This document shows, one piece after another, positions 45,593-55,895 of a DNA stretch of 64,000 nt (positions within the stretch are counted from its first letter, which is position 1; each line of letters begins with the position of its first letter). The stretch spans positions 929,966-993,965 of the forward strand of contig NW_008710315.1 of assembly GCF_000327385.1 (NCBI RefSeq), read 5' to 3'. The stretch comes from Lottia gigantea. Its lineage: Eukaryota; Mollusca; Gastropoda; Lottiidae. Position numbers and translations under genes: made by a program. The notes beneath the pieces were generated by a model that worked only from the letters and a program-made list of their open reading frames with translations, ran no database searches and had not been told where the DNA came from.

Positions 45593-46035
45593 ATTTCTGA
45601 ATTATTAACATGTTAACATGAGCGCTTAAGGGGTTTGGCGCCAGTGCGAACAAGTTTAAACAACCCCTGAGTAAACAACATGTTAACCTAACATAACCAA
45701 GGAGGATGCATGTAAGATGTATTAGTACACGCGCAAGGTTAAGATATAAGAATTACGATGTGTTATTTTAGTCCTAAAGCCCACTGCGAGATAATTCCTA
45801 ACTATTTACTTTACTAGCAGACCGACATTGGCTGTTTACATGAAACTCGTGCTCTATTTTTGAAGTAGTAAACATTTTAGATAAGTTTGGTGGTATCTGC
45901 TAAAATTCTATCATGGCACAGGATTGATAAGATATAGTTTAGGAGAAAGTGCTGGAAAGGCAGGTAAGCACTAAATTCTAAGGCTTTTAGGTTTTCTTCT
46001 TCTACTTTATATGAAGATCGGGGACAAGTTCATAT

Positions 46036-46450
46036 CACAAACTAGGTAGTTGTTGGTAGTCGTAGTAGTTGCTTGATGGATATGGACCAATATAAAAAAA
46101 AGTGTTTGGGAGATAACAACAGAAGCTGATATCACAGACTAGGTAGTTGTTGGTAGTCGTAGTAGTTGCTTGATGGATCTGGACCAATATTAAAATAGTG
46201 TTTGGAAGATAACAACAGAAGCTGATATCACAGACTAGATAGTTGTTGGTAGTCGTAGTAGTTGCTTGATGGATATGGACCAATATAAAAAAAAGTGTTT
46301 GGGAGATAACAACAGAAGCTGATATCACAGACTAGGTAGTTGTTGGTAGTCGTAGTAGTTGCTTGATGGATCTGGACCAATATTAAAATAGTGTTTGGAA
46401 GATAACACCAGAAGCTGATATCACTAACTAGGTAGTTGTTGGTAGTCGTA
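46036..46450 (+). repeat. 96/97-bp tandem repeat in dimers, about 4.3 copies
   Basis: Units start at CACARACTAGRTAGTTGTTG near 46036, 46133, 46229, 46326 and 46422. Units 1 and 3 share GATATGGACCAATATAAAAA, units 2 and 4 share GATCTGGACCAATATTAAAA, so the true period is a 193-bp dimer. Open frames on the - strand are by-products. Confidence 0.9.
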
Positions 46451-46689
46451 GTTAGTAGATGGATCAGTAACAACTAGATGGTTGGTACTGTTTATTTGGT
46501 AGTTCAGAAATTTCCCGATCTGGCCGTGAAACTTGACCCTTGGTATTCGGGCGTGAGTTACTCGATTCATTCCTCCATAGCTAGTTCTGATCATGGAAAT
46601 TCTTTGAGTATGGTAGTCTAATGGTAGACTCAAAAATTAGTTCCAAACTTGCCATTCTTGCTTATCTGTGTCAATTTCGGTTAGAAGTC

Positions 46690-46925
46690 TGGAATATTAT
46701 ATGACTTTGCTTGGTTACATCGACCAAATGGTGATCGTGGGTTCTCATCTCGGTCGGCGTGTGAAAAGTCATCTTTTCTCATTATTCCAGTCGTCCCAGC
46801 TGTAAATGGCTACGGATAATTAGGTAAAGATCATGCCAACAAGTTTGGACATGGACAAGCTGGCAGAAAGGATGTTCGTGAACCCAAGTTAACATTCTTG
46901 TGATGGGAAGGTTGTTTTTTTCTTT
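46690..46925 (+). repeat. SINE family 2 copy
   Basis: TGGTGATCGTGGGTTCTCAT, CATCTTTTCTCATTATTCCA, GCTACGGATAATTAGGTAAA, GACAAGCTGGCAGAAAGGAT: the same order as at 41.26 kb. Confidence 0.65.
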
Positions 46926-47047
46926 GAGCTTTGATATTGATAGATTTTTAATCTTTAGCGGAAATCAAACAATTTATAGACGGCCGGATGCCGTACTTGG
47001 TCTTAGTGTTTGCTATTGTCTATAGTTAAAATTTTGTTTCTTTTATT

Positions 47048-47500
47048 CTGATATTTGTCGTCTCCATTGTAATCTAACAAGTTTTCTAGTACAATGATGT
47101 TCTAATAGTCAAGTCATTCTGTGGTTATACCTGAAAACAAATTGTAATTTTTTTTGGGGAAATTCGTTAGGGAAATTACATATTAGAAACAACTCCTAAT
47201 GACATGACACGCTTTAATTTGTAAAATTTACGTCATTAGAACGTGACTGTGGTAAAAACTTGTTTGATTACAAAGAACTCAAAAAAAGCAGAAAAAGATA
47301 GACATGACACGCTTTAATTGGTAAAAAATAACGTCATTAGAACGGGACTATGGTAGAAAACTTGTTTAAAAAATAAAAGAATTAAAAAATAGCAAAAAAT
47401 GATATGACACGCTTTAATCGGTAAAAATAACGTCATTAGAACGGAACCTTGTTAAAAAAACATGATAGATTACATTGGAGACAACAAATATCAGAAAAAA
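47048..47500. mobile_element. Foldback element enclosing an exact 100-bp triplicate
   Basis: Left arm GATATTTGTCGTCTCCATTG then TAATCTAACAAGTTTTCTAG; right arm, inverted, CATGATAGATTACATTGGAG then ACAACAAATATC. Between them a unit starting GA(C/T)ATGACACGCTTTAAT and holding ACGTCATTAGAACG occurs at 47201, 47301 and 47401, spaced exactly 100 bp. Each unit ends with a partial copy of arm-like text (AAACTTGTTT), suggesting growth inside the element. Confidence 0.75.
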
Positions 47501-47829
47501 ACGAAACGAAATTGTAACTAGTTCGATTCGCACCTTTATTCAGAAGATACAAAAGTAGAGAAAATTCAGATTTAACAATAAAAAATATTTCATTCAAGTA
47601 TGTATAAGTACTTCTCGAGAAAAACTCACATAGAATGTTGAAAATGCTTGACCTTAGCTACACAAATAGAGAGTTATAGACTGTATATATTTTCAAATAT
47701 ATTTTCTATATAGACCATAGTCGTTTTGTTTATATACAGAAGTGAGACATAGAAAGGAATTTGTCAACTCTATAACCATATTGACGAGGGCTGACCGCAA
47801 AGTTTGTTAATAACATACAACAAGTTATG

Positions 47830-48100
47830 CCAGCAGTGGCGGAGCCAAAGGCGGGGGAGGGGAGGGGGCTGAGGGGGGTCCACCCTCGCAGCCTCGAAAG
47901 CAAGTTTTTTCGGACAAAAATCTTGTAACTAGGTTAGAGATTCGGGAAATCTCATATATTTCTCAGTAGCACATAGAACTCATTTTCTTTTCATAACGTT
48001 TCAATCATCCCTTGTATCCTAAGTGAAAAATCACTCTCGCACACTTTCTCTCATTGTACACTGCTCAGTGTTACGAAGCACAGTAAATAAAACTCGTAAC
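47830..48100. repeat. GC-rich dispersed motif and SINE-end remnant
   Basis: 47831-47890 (CAGTGGCGGAGCCAAAGGCG, then G-rich text and GGGGTCCACCC) looks like the start of a dispersed repeat. 48050-48090 (CTCTCATTGTACACTGCTCA) resembles a decayed SINE 3' part. Neither is full length. Confidence 0.4.
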
Positions 48101-48841
48101 ATTTCATAACGTTTCAATCAGCCCTCATATTTTAAGTGGAAAACCATTCTGTATTTGTTGATATTGCAGTAGGCCTTGAGGTCTTATAATGATTTATTTA
48201 ATACAGCCTGTTTTAATTTTATTTAATCCCAACCATATGGTTCACCGGCATTCATTATACAGGTATTTAATATGTGTCGTTATTGGATTGTAAGAAAGAA
48301 GTTTTATTGAATAAAGTTAAAGGATTATGCGATTTTGTTGTGTGTTGAGCGAGTATTATTGTTCGAGATATTCATTTTTGGAACTGTAGAAGTTGGGTAT
48401 AACGTAACGTAAGGTTGTCTTGTGTGCTGACGACACATGTAATTTGTGTTGAAACGTTACGTGTTTAATATCAAAGATGTGTGCATATTCCATAATATTG
48501 TCTTGTGGTTGTGAATTGGGATTTGTAAAAAATTAAGCATTTATAATCTACTTTGTAAAAAACGATTTAGCGATCAAGAGTTTGTATGTGTAACGGGGAA
48601 TCTATTAGCTACTACATGTATTTGGGCCATTCCTATTGTCCGTTTGCCTTAGTTGTTTCCTAATTGTTGAAAAACTATAATCGTAGGAAAGCTTTGCCAC
48701 CATTTAATGCAGTTCACTTATTTTGTTTTTAAAGTTTTAAATTTTATACCTGCGATGCATTTAATCGTAATTTGTATTTTGATAAATGACAGGGAAGCCA
48801 GAAAATACTTACTAAATTAATTCAAATTCTTTTCTTTTTCA

Positions 48842-49235
48842 GGAGCGTAGTAAATTTCGGATAGTTATTTCGCCATTTTAAAAACCAAGAACAAATACTA
48901 CCAGACCTTACAAATTTTTTTTATGAAAATGTAGTTGACGTTCTTGTGTAACAACAGTGCTTCTTAAAGAAGACAACCTTTCAATTTCGTGATTACGCGT
49001 TCGATACGGAAAAGGCATGACCTTGGAGAGATTTCCGAACTTCCAGCGAAATTCTCATTCATAATTAAAGAAAATAGTGTTTAAAGTGATTATCAATATA
49101 TGTGTGTCTATATAACTAGACTCTAACAACCAGGCATTTCTGATTGTGTCAACTCCCATTGCGTGACAAAATGGCTCTCACGGGACAACGTTAAGACTCT
49201 GTCTTGAATCCGAAGGTGAATTCTAAGTCAACAAT
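48842..49235 (+). other. Likely 5' untranslated exon of the GalNAc-transferase-like gene
   Basis: A T-rich acceptor TTCTTTTCTTTTTCAG ends at 48841. From there to the ATG at 49236 the text is not open in the coding frame but is contiguous with it, so the coding exon probably begins here as a long leader spliced to an unseen first exon. Confidence 0.5.
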
Positions 49236-50945
49236 ATGTCCATTCGATTCAACTATTGTAAAATGTTACGGAAGCATCACGCATTGCAGTGGTTGATGTT
49301 TGTAATAGCATTGTTTGCAGTGTTTCAGATTTTTACAACGTTGCGACAAGAACCTATCGTAGAGAAAGCAGATACTAAGCTCACTGGAAGAGTACCGAAA
49401 GCCTTTCATGCGGCCGAGGACACCGAGATGTCGAAATCCTTTTCCGAAGATTGGCCGAATGTTACTTATTTACAGATGGAAATCGAACAATATTTAGCCC
49501 AAACTAAGGAATTTGATTTCAAATTTCCCTGGAATTTTCAGCTACGTGATAACAGGGACAAATCGTGTATTGTTCAATATTCCAATTATTCTGCGATTCC
49601 TGCAAATTCTGTCAGCATTATAATGGCAATCGGTAATGCTCCTCTGACACAAGTGCTTAGCTCTGTGATGTATGTTCTGTTCAACACACCAAAATCTTTA
49701 GTGCAGAATATTTTTGTCGTTGGTGACACAAGAATAAGTGAAAGTGACTTTGAAATTCTAGAAAACGTTCTGATTCCGGTGCCATTTTTCAGGACGTTTC
49801 GACTAAATAATATAACCTCAGATTTAGCTGCTGCATACTTCGCGTCCAAATTCACGAAAGCGCCGTATCTAGTCATGATGAACGCTCGAGTGATTGTGTC
49901 AAGTGCGTGGTTGGAACCGCTGGTCTTCCAATTAAAACAACATTTTAGAAACGTCGTGGTTCCAAGTGTGATTTTCAAACTTAACGAAACTCAGAATGAG
50001 AGCGATTGGTCATTTTCGTTAAGAAGGGAGCTTGATTTTGATTTGGATCTCCACTGGGGTCACAAAGTGTTAAATCGAAACAAAGTAACTCGGACCCCAA
50101 CCGTTTATGAACATCTATTTTTAGTCAGTGCCAAATTCTTTAAAGAAATTGGAGGATTTGATAGTGTTCGGGGAGCAGCTGGTGCAGAAGCTGTACTTTG
50201 GAGTATCAAGACGTATTTATGTCGCGGTCAAGTAATAATCTCGCCGTGCTCTAGAGTTTATGAAAGTCCTTTGATAAATAATTCAAATAAACGATTAGAT
50301 ATAACAAAAATTACAAACTATAAGATGTACATTGCTCGAGCGTTTATGGGTACGGATCAGGCCAGCTACATGTGTCTTGCGCCTGTGTTCAATAGAGGTT
50401 CAGCCGCAAGAGGTGGTGGAATTCGTCGCAGTCGGTCGTCATCTACCATATACTTTTCAAACAGAGCTCGCAATTTTTATCAGCAATCACTCAAGTGCTC
50501 AAGTTTCAGAACTTTTCTAACCATCGCGCAGCCGGGACTGGTGATTCGGCCCAAAGCCACCGAATATTTCGGCAAATTAAAAGCTAAAAGTTTGGATTTG
50601 TATTTATCCACAGACAGAAAACGTGAAAAAATAGTTTTAGTTGGAAATGACACTCAAATGGGAAGAGAATTTCGTTTCGATGCTTCGCATTTTATGTTTG
50701 GCAATAAATGCATAGATGTTAAAAACAACGAACTCGTTTTAACCTACTGTGGTAATTTGCCGAACACAAACTTGTGGACCTATCAGTATAATCGTTTAAT
50801 GTATAAAAACAGAAAGTGTTTAACGCACCAGCCAGACTCTAAGGGAAACACTAAAGGTACATTAAAAATGATGCCGTGCACAAACAATTACACAAAACAG
50901 AACCAGTTTGTATTTTCGTTGCAATATGCTAAATCGTGTCTTTAG
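49236..50945 (+). CDS. Polypeptide GalNAc-transferase-like protein, probably catalytically dead
   Basis: 569 residues in one exon. A short basic N-terminus and a hydrophobic anchor at about 18-35 (LQWLMFVIALFAVF) make a type II Golgi-type protein. Then come a stem, a GT27-like catalytic region at about 125-345 (SVSIIMAIGNAPL; SAWLEPLVFQLK; RTPTVYEHLFLVSAKFFKEI; GGFD) and a C-terminal ricin-type lectin region from about 465 (KCIDV, NLWTYQYN, KCLTH). In active GALNTs the metal is held by DxH and by His of CSHVGHVFR. Here these read N216-A-R218 and CSRVYES, and WGGEN reads AAGAEA (Glu318 kept). The fold is recognisable but the metal ligands are lost, so I infer a non-enzymatic paralogue. The long frame with conserved Cys, N-glycosylation sequons and lectin motifs argues against a plain pseudogene. 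The start is the first ATG; M10 is an alternative. No intron, so a retrocopy origin is possible. Confidence 0.85.
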   Translation: MSIRFNYCKMLRKHHALQWLMFVIALFAVFQIFTTLRQEPIVEKADTKLTGRVPKAFHAAEDTEMSKSFSEDWPNVTYLQMEIEQYLAQTKEFDFKFPWNFQLRDNRDKSCIVQYSNYSAIPANSVSIIMAIGNAPLTQVLSSVMYVLFNTPKSLVQNIFVVGDTRISESDFEILENVLIPVPFFRTFRLNNITSDLAAAYFASKFTKAPYLVMMNARVIVSSAWLEPLVFQLKQHFRNVVVPSVIFKLNETQNESDWSFSLRRELDFDLDLHWGHKVLNRNKVTRTPTVYEHLFLVSAKFFKEIGGFDSVRGAAGAEAVLWSIKTYLCRGQVIISPCSRVYESPLINNSNKRLDITKITNYKMYIARAFMGTDQASYMCLAPVFNRGSAARGGGIRRSRSSSTIYFSNRARNFYQQSLKCSSFRTFLTIAQPGLVIRPKATEYFGKLKAKSLDLYLSTDRKREKIVLVGNDTQMGREFRFDASHFMFGNKCIDVKNNELVLTYCGNLPNTNLWTYQYNRLMYKNRKCLTHQPDSKGNTKGTLKMMPCTNNYTKQNQFVFSLQYAKSCL

Positions 50946-51890
50946 CAATGGTATTCTTTAAAATGTATATTTTAATCATGTTGAGTTGTTTTCCCTTTAT
51001 ACCAGTACCCTAAAGGATATTGCGATGTATTTAGTGTCTTGTTGTCCTAGGGGGTTCGGGTTAATCTTGCTACTGACAGAGAGCAACTGAAATTTCAACG
51101 ACGACAGAACCATCGCAGTTGCCATCAATTGCCCGTGCTCTACTTTCTATAAGTGGTCGAATCTGCGACCATCCAGTTAGTTGATTGAAGTCGCATTTCG
51201 CTTTGATGTGATGCGCGAAATCGCCGGTGGACATGAGAGCTCAGTCAGTGTTTATATCAATTTTCATGAACATTGGGTTGGTGAATCATCATCTAAAAAT
51301 CCTTATAAATATGGCTAATTTTGGCGTACTAGTCATGTGATTTCAAGCGCTTTAACCTACTGGGCTGCAGCAATCCTCATATATTTGTAATCTTGGGTGG
51401 TTTACAAAGTTACCATACTGAACACATCAACGTTGATGGAATGTCTGGAACATGTTTTACGAGGGGTGTAAGAAAAGTTTATAAACTCGCTTTATTAATG
51501 GTAAATTAAAAAAACTTGAAGTAAACTAAAATCGTTATCTTGGGGTTTCATCGATTGGTGATCAGGTACCCGCACTATGTGGAGAGTCGAACATGAAGAA
51601 ATATGACCGCAATCAATGCCTTCATATGGTTAAGAGTGCCACCAACGCCTAAACTCGATCAAATTCGATGTCAACTCTCACGCACTGATGATTACGTCAG
51701 TTCTCCATTCCGACACAGTGGTTCAATCGGATATACCCTTGGTGGTTGCATGCTTCGGCTCACTATTTCGCGTGAATGCACCAAGAGAGCTATCGATTTA
51801 AATTTTTCATATCTTCCTCATTGATTTAGTCGCCTCATTAACTTCGGTTTTTAAAATTTTAATGTCGTATGTTTGTGTGTGATACCGACG
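50946..51890 (+). other. 3' flank of GalNAc-transferase-like gene
   Basis: No clear AATAAA close to the stop. Sequence at 51.0-51.25 and 51.55-51.8 kb is less AT-rich than average; a 73-codon frame at 51603-51824 was examined and no family recognised. Confidence 0.4.
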
Positions 51891-51894
51891 GATT

Positions 51895-51985
51895 TCGTCG
51901 ACGGGCAACGCTATAACAGCGGCATTAGCCTGCTCTTTTTCGAAACATGTGTCGACAGTACGAGAAGGGCTTTACTCAGTTCCAA
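51895..51985 (-). repeat. SINE remnant
   Basis: GGCATTAGCCTGCTCTTTTT is the complement of AAAAAGAGCAGGCTAAT in the SINE body; GGGCAACGC and GTCGACAGTACG flank it in the expected order. Confidence 0.55.
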
Positions 51986-52329
51986 TGCATAAATGACTAA
52001 CTTCGATACCCAAAACTTCTAACTTAAAACCTTTTGACCACCCATCTTATTCAGAAACCAATATACCACTAAAATTGGTCTAACTAATATCACGTGGTGG
52101 AAAGCTTGTCGGTTAGTAATTGATAGTATAATGTGACATTTTTTACTCGAATTTTAAGTAAATTGTTTTGGTTTCTTATTTCATGGGTAGACGGAAAATA
52201 TTGTTTTAGAATTTAGCCCCTTGGCATTGACCTACAAATTAAGTACACGTAGTTCATGATACCAAAAATAAGGTGTTTTTTTTCAACCGCAAAGCAGCCT
52301 GTAGTAACACGCACGTTTAACCATCTATG

Positions 52330-53000
52330 TAAAACACGGCGTAAAATATAAATATTTAAAAATGTACAATATCGTGACAAGACCTATAAAAAATCAAATA
52401 GCATAGAAATAATACAAATGTGTAGTGTGCAATAAGTGAAATTTTACCAAGCATCAGAGCATGTAGCAGCTATTGTAAAACATATTGTGAGGTTTAAATT
52501 TTTGAAAATGTACGATATCGTGATATGACACACATTTAACCATGCTTGTAGAGCTATTTGAAAATATACGATATCGTGACAAGACCCCTTTCTTCTTTAA
52601 ACATGCTTGTAAAATAAGCACTGAAGTATAGATAATTAGAATATACGATATCGTCAAAAGACTACAAATGTAGTGTACAATGAGAGAAATGTACGATATC
52701 GTGACAAGACCTAACTAAAAATCAAACAGCATAGAAAAACTACAAAAGGATTGTGCAATGAGGGAAAATTTACATGTATTTATCACATGTATCTGTATTA
52801 CATGTTGTAAATATTTGAAAATGTACCATATCGTGACAAAACCAACTAAAAATCAAACAGCATAGAAACACTCCAAATATAGTGTGCAATGAGGGAAAAA
52901 TTTCACGACCCTTTGCATTTTAACCATGCTTGTAGAACAAGGCGTGAAGTATAAATATTTGAAAATGTACGATATCGTGACAAGAGGCCACAGACATAAA
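52330..53000 (+). repeat. Interspersed tandem units with the palindrome ACGATATCGT
   Basis: At least seven copies of AATGTACGATATCGTGACAA (some TACCATATCG) with AAAATCAAACAGCATAGAAA, GTGTGCAATGAGGGAAA and TTTAACCATGCTTGTAGA between. Spacing is irregular, about 60-130 bp. Confidence 0.8.
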
Positions 53001-53171
53001 AGAGATCAGAAAAAATGACAAGAAATGTAGTAAAGAATGAGACGAATGTATTATTTATAATTGATGATGACAAAAATCTAATTTAGAGGCTTTAATCAAT
53101 ACAAATCATTAATTAAAATAAAGTCGGAAAAACTTGTTCAAAACACGCGATCTGATCCGTAAAAAACTAAT

Positions 53172-53282
53172 CTAAGCTTGGTCGTCAGATTTCCCATAAC
53201 GCTTGATGATCTTATCTACATATTCCCTAGCAATCTGGCTAGTGATATTGCTAATGCTCAGTTCAATATAACTCGGTGATGT
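53172..53282 (-). CDS. C-terminal coding segment of a glutamate-receptor/solute-binding-like protein
   Basis: Reads TSPSYIELSISNITSQIARE, YVDKIIKRYGKSDDQA, stop. SP.Y..LSI...I followed by ...VDKIIKRYGK matches the end of the ligand-binding fold in ionotropic glutamate receptors (SPYRD..SLAIL.L...G.L..L..KW) and in bacterial amino-acid-binding proteins (...DGTYDKI..KYFG). Receptors continue into membrane segment M4, but this stops after six more residues. It is upstream-linked in orientation to the S2-like piece at 55.4-55.9 kb. The acceptor is unclear (only an AG at CACCGAG, which would remove SPS), so the exon start is unsure. Two further copies (53490-53600 and 53808-53918) lack this stop. 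Confidence 0.42.
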   Translation of the reverse strand, partial: TSPSYIELSISNITSQIAREYVDKIIKRYGKSDDQA

Positions 53283-55175
53283 CAGTGAAAATCAGTTGTT
53301 GTTAGTGATGTTGATAATGTTCAGTTCAATATAACTCAGTGATGTCAATGGAAATCAGTAATTGTAAGTGATGTTGATAAATGCCAAGATCAATATAACT
53401 CAGTGATGTCGGTGAAAATCAGTTGTTGTTAGTGATGTTGATAATGTTCAGTTCAATATAACTCAGTGATGTCAATGGAAATCAGTAATTGTAGCTTGGT
53501 CGTCAGATTTCCCATAACGCTTGATGATCTTATCTACATATTCCCTAGCAATCTGGCTAGTGATATTGCTAATGCTCAGTTCAATATAACTCGGTGATGT
53601 CAGTGAAAATCAGTTGTTGTTAGTGATGTTGATAATGTTCAGTTCAATATAACTCAGTGATGTCAATGGAAATCAGTAATTGTAAGTGATGTTGATAAAT
53701 GCCAAGATCAATATAACTCAGTGATGTCGGTGAAAATCAGTTGTTGTTAGTGATGTTGATAATGTTCAGTTCAATATAACTCAGTGATGTCAATGGAAAT
53801 CAGTAATTGTAGCTTGGTCGTCAGATTTCCCATAACGCTTGATGATCTTATCTACATATTCCCTAGCAATCTGGCTAGTGATATTGCTAATGCTCAGTTC
53901 AATATAACTCGGTGATGTCAATGGAAATCAGTTGTTGTTAGTGATATTGATAATGTTTAGTTCAATATAACTCGGTGATGTCAGTGAAAATCAGTTGTTG
54001 TTAGTGATGTTAATAATGTTCAGTTCAATATAACTCGGTGATGTCAAATGAAATCAGTTTGTGATGTTGATAATGTTCAGTTCAATATAACTCGGTGATG
54101 ACAATGGAAATCAGTAATTGTAAGTGATGTTGATAAATGCCAAGATCAATATAACTCAGTGATGTCAGTGAAAATCAGTTGTTGTTAGTGATGTTGATAA
54201 TGTTCAGTTCAATATAACTCGGTGATGTCAATTGAAATCAGTTTGTGATGTTGATAATGTTCAGTTCAATATAACTCGGTGATGACAATGAAAACAATTG
54301 TTGTTAGTGATGTTAATAAATGCTCAGATCAATATAACTCAGTGATGACAATGGAAATCAGTTGTGGTTAGTGATATTGATAATGTTCAGTTCAATGTAA
54401 CTCAGTGATGTCAAAGGAAATCAGTAACTGTAAGTGATGTTGATAAATGCCAAGATCAATATAACTCAGTGATGTCAGTGAAAATCAGTTGTTGTTAGTG
54501 ATGTTGATAATGTTCAGTTCAATATAACTCGGTGATGACAATCAAAACAGTTGTTGTTAGTGATGTTGATATATGCCCAGATCAATATAACAGAGTGATG
54601 ACAATGGAAATCAGTTGTTGTAAGTGATATTGATAATGTTGAAGTCAATATAACTCAGTGATGACAATGGAAATCAGTAATTGTAAGTGATGTTGATAAA
54701 TGCCAAGATCAATATAACTCAGTGATGTCAATGGAAATCGGTTGTTGTTGGTGATGTTGATAATGTTCATTTCAATATAACTCAGTGATGTCAATGAAAA
54801 TCAGTGATCTTGATAATGTTCAGTTCAATATAACTCGGTGATGTCAATTGAAATCAGTTTGTTATGTTGATAATGTTCAGTTCAATATAACTCGGTGATG
54901 ACAATGAAAACAGTTGTTGTTAGTGATGTTGATAAATGCCTAGATCAATATAACTCAGAGATGACAATGGAAATCAGTTGTTGTAAGTGATATTGATAAT
55001 CTTCAAGTCAATATAACTCAGTGATGTCAATGGAAATCAGTAGTTGTAAGTGATGTTGATAAATGTCCAGATCAATATAACTCGGTGATGTCAATGGGAA
55101 TTAGTTGTTGTTAGTGATGTTGATAATGCTCAGATCAATATAACTCAGTGATGTCAATGGAAATCTAATTATGGA
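53172..55175 (-). repeat. 2-kb minisatellite derived from the adjoining coding segment
   Basis: About 30 units of roughly 60-65 bp, on + holding GTTAGTGATGTTGATAATGT, TCAGTTCAATATAACTCGGT and GATGTCAATGGAAATCA. Read on -, each unit carries TCACCGAGTTATATTGAACT, the start of the coding segment at 53172-53282. At the 3' end a larger 318-bp unit containing the whole segment is repeated (starts 53175, 53493, 53811, practically identical). Confidence 0.9.
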
Positions 55176-55236
55176 AAGAGTTGGTGATTTGGTCAGTATC
55201 GTCATTCGTAGCATTCATTCTTCTAGCAGGCTGAAA
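55170..55236 (-). CDS. Possible alternative last exon
   Basis: A good acceptor CATATTTCAG precedes PARRMNATNDDTDQITNSFH N and TAG, directly before the minisatellite. Short and unrecognised; it may offer an alternative end to the receptor-like gene. Confidence 0.2.
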
Positions 55237-55304
55237 TATGACAAGGGAGACAACTACTTATAAGTAGTATATTGCATTTGCCAGTGGTATTTGATTCACC
55301 TTTG

Positions 55305-55345
55305 AAAAAATGAAATGAATGGAGTTTTACGTCCTACTTGATTCA
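55305..55345 (-). repeat. SINE 3' end scrap
   Basis: AAATGAATGGAGTTTTACGT then CCTACTT, with GATTCACCTTTGAAAAAATG repeated on both sides (55292 and 55339), a 20-bp direct repeat that could be a target duplication. Confidence 0.6.
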
Positions 55346-55442
55346 CCTTTGAAAAAATGCCTTCAAGTCTCATAGGCGTGCGAGCCGAAGGCCTGTTGGG
55401 TGGCCAGACAGGCTTGCCCGAAAATTTTCTTCGGGTTTTCTT

Positions 55443-55895
55443 TCAGAACTCAATTGTTTCATGAGCATCACCCGAAAACACTACTTGTCTGCTCAGGGTT
55501 TTCGTTTTGTAAACTCTTTTGAGTCCGGACATGTTACAAGCAGAATTAAAATCTCTGTTGATGTCGAGTTCTCTTGCTACCATTAGATCACAAGGCAGCT
55601 GAGCAGCATAGTAATCCGCCATTGGCTCTTCACCGATAAAGGCGTAATTTTCTGTCCTCACTTTCTGAAGAGCTTCCTCACAAAAATTGATAAAATTATC
55701 ATCGGATTTGTTCATTTTTGCATACAAATAGGCTGCTGTAATGCAATTACTATACAAGTTACGTTCAGTGAGGTTCTGCTTCACTTCACTTACCAATGAA
55801 ATAATCGCTACTCTACTGTGGTAGTCCAAGGTTAAAACCTCTGTTAACATTCTTAGATCTAGAGACTTTGAATACGTCATCCTTCCTCCAGTCAA
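55443..55895 (-). CDS. Ionotropic glutamate receptor-like S2 fragment
   Basis: A 150-codon open stretch. Residues 56-116 carry the signal: LYAKMNKSDDNFINFCEEAL, QKVRTENYAFIGEEPMADYY, AAQLPCDLMVARELDINRDF. Glutamate receptors have E(G)L.+V...YAFIGE...LDY.....C.L...G.LF..RGYG at this place, just before the SP..+..LSLAI motif, which is seen at 53.2 kb on the same strand. A likely acceptor (GCATTACAG) puts the exon start near 55735; the part before that may be intron. The right-hand border is unclear (possible donor GTAACA after FNSA, or GTAGTG later). No M1-M3 or S1 exons were found, so this may be a gene relic. Confidence 0.5.
   Translation of the reverse strand: MTGGRMTYSKSLDLRMLTEVLTLDYHSRVAIISLVSEVKQNLTERNLYSNCITAAYLYAKMNKSDDNFINFCEEALQKVRTENYAFIGEEPMADYYAAQLPCDLMVARELDINRDFNSACNMSGLKRVYKTKTLSRQVVFSGDAHETIEF

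Noticed and set aside
46035-46473. - strand frames with LPNTILILVQIHQATTTTTNN repeats
   Set aside because: By-product of the 96/97-bp tandem repeat; no start context, no continuation outside the array.
49586-49978. 130-codon - strand frame inside the GalNAc-transferase-like gene
   Set aside because: Complement of a well-supported coding region on the + strand; it shows no domain of its own.
51603-51824. 73-codon + frame downstream of the GalNAc-transferase-like gene
   Set aside because: Considered as a second exon, but the upstream gene already has a complete lectin end and stop, and no acceptor or family match was found.
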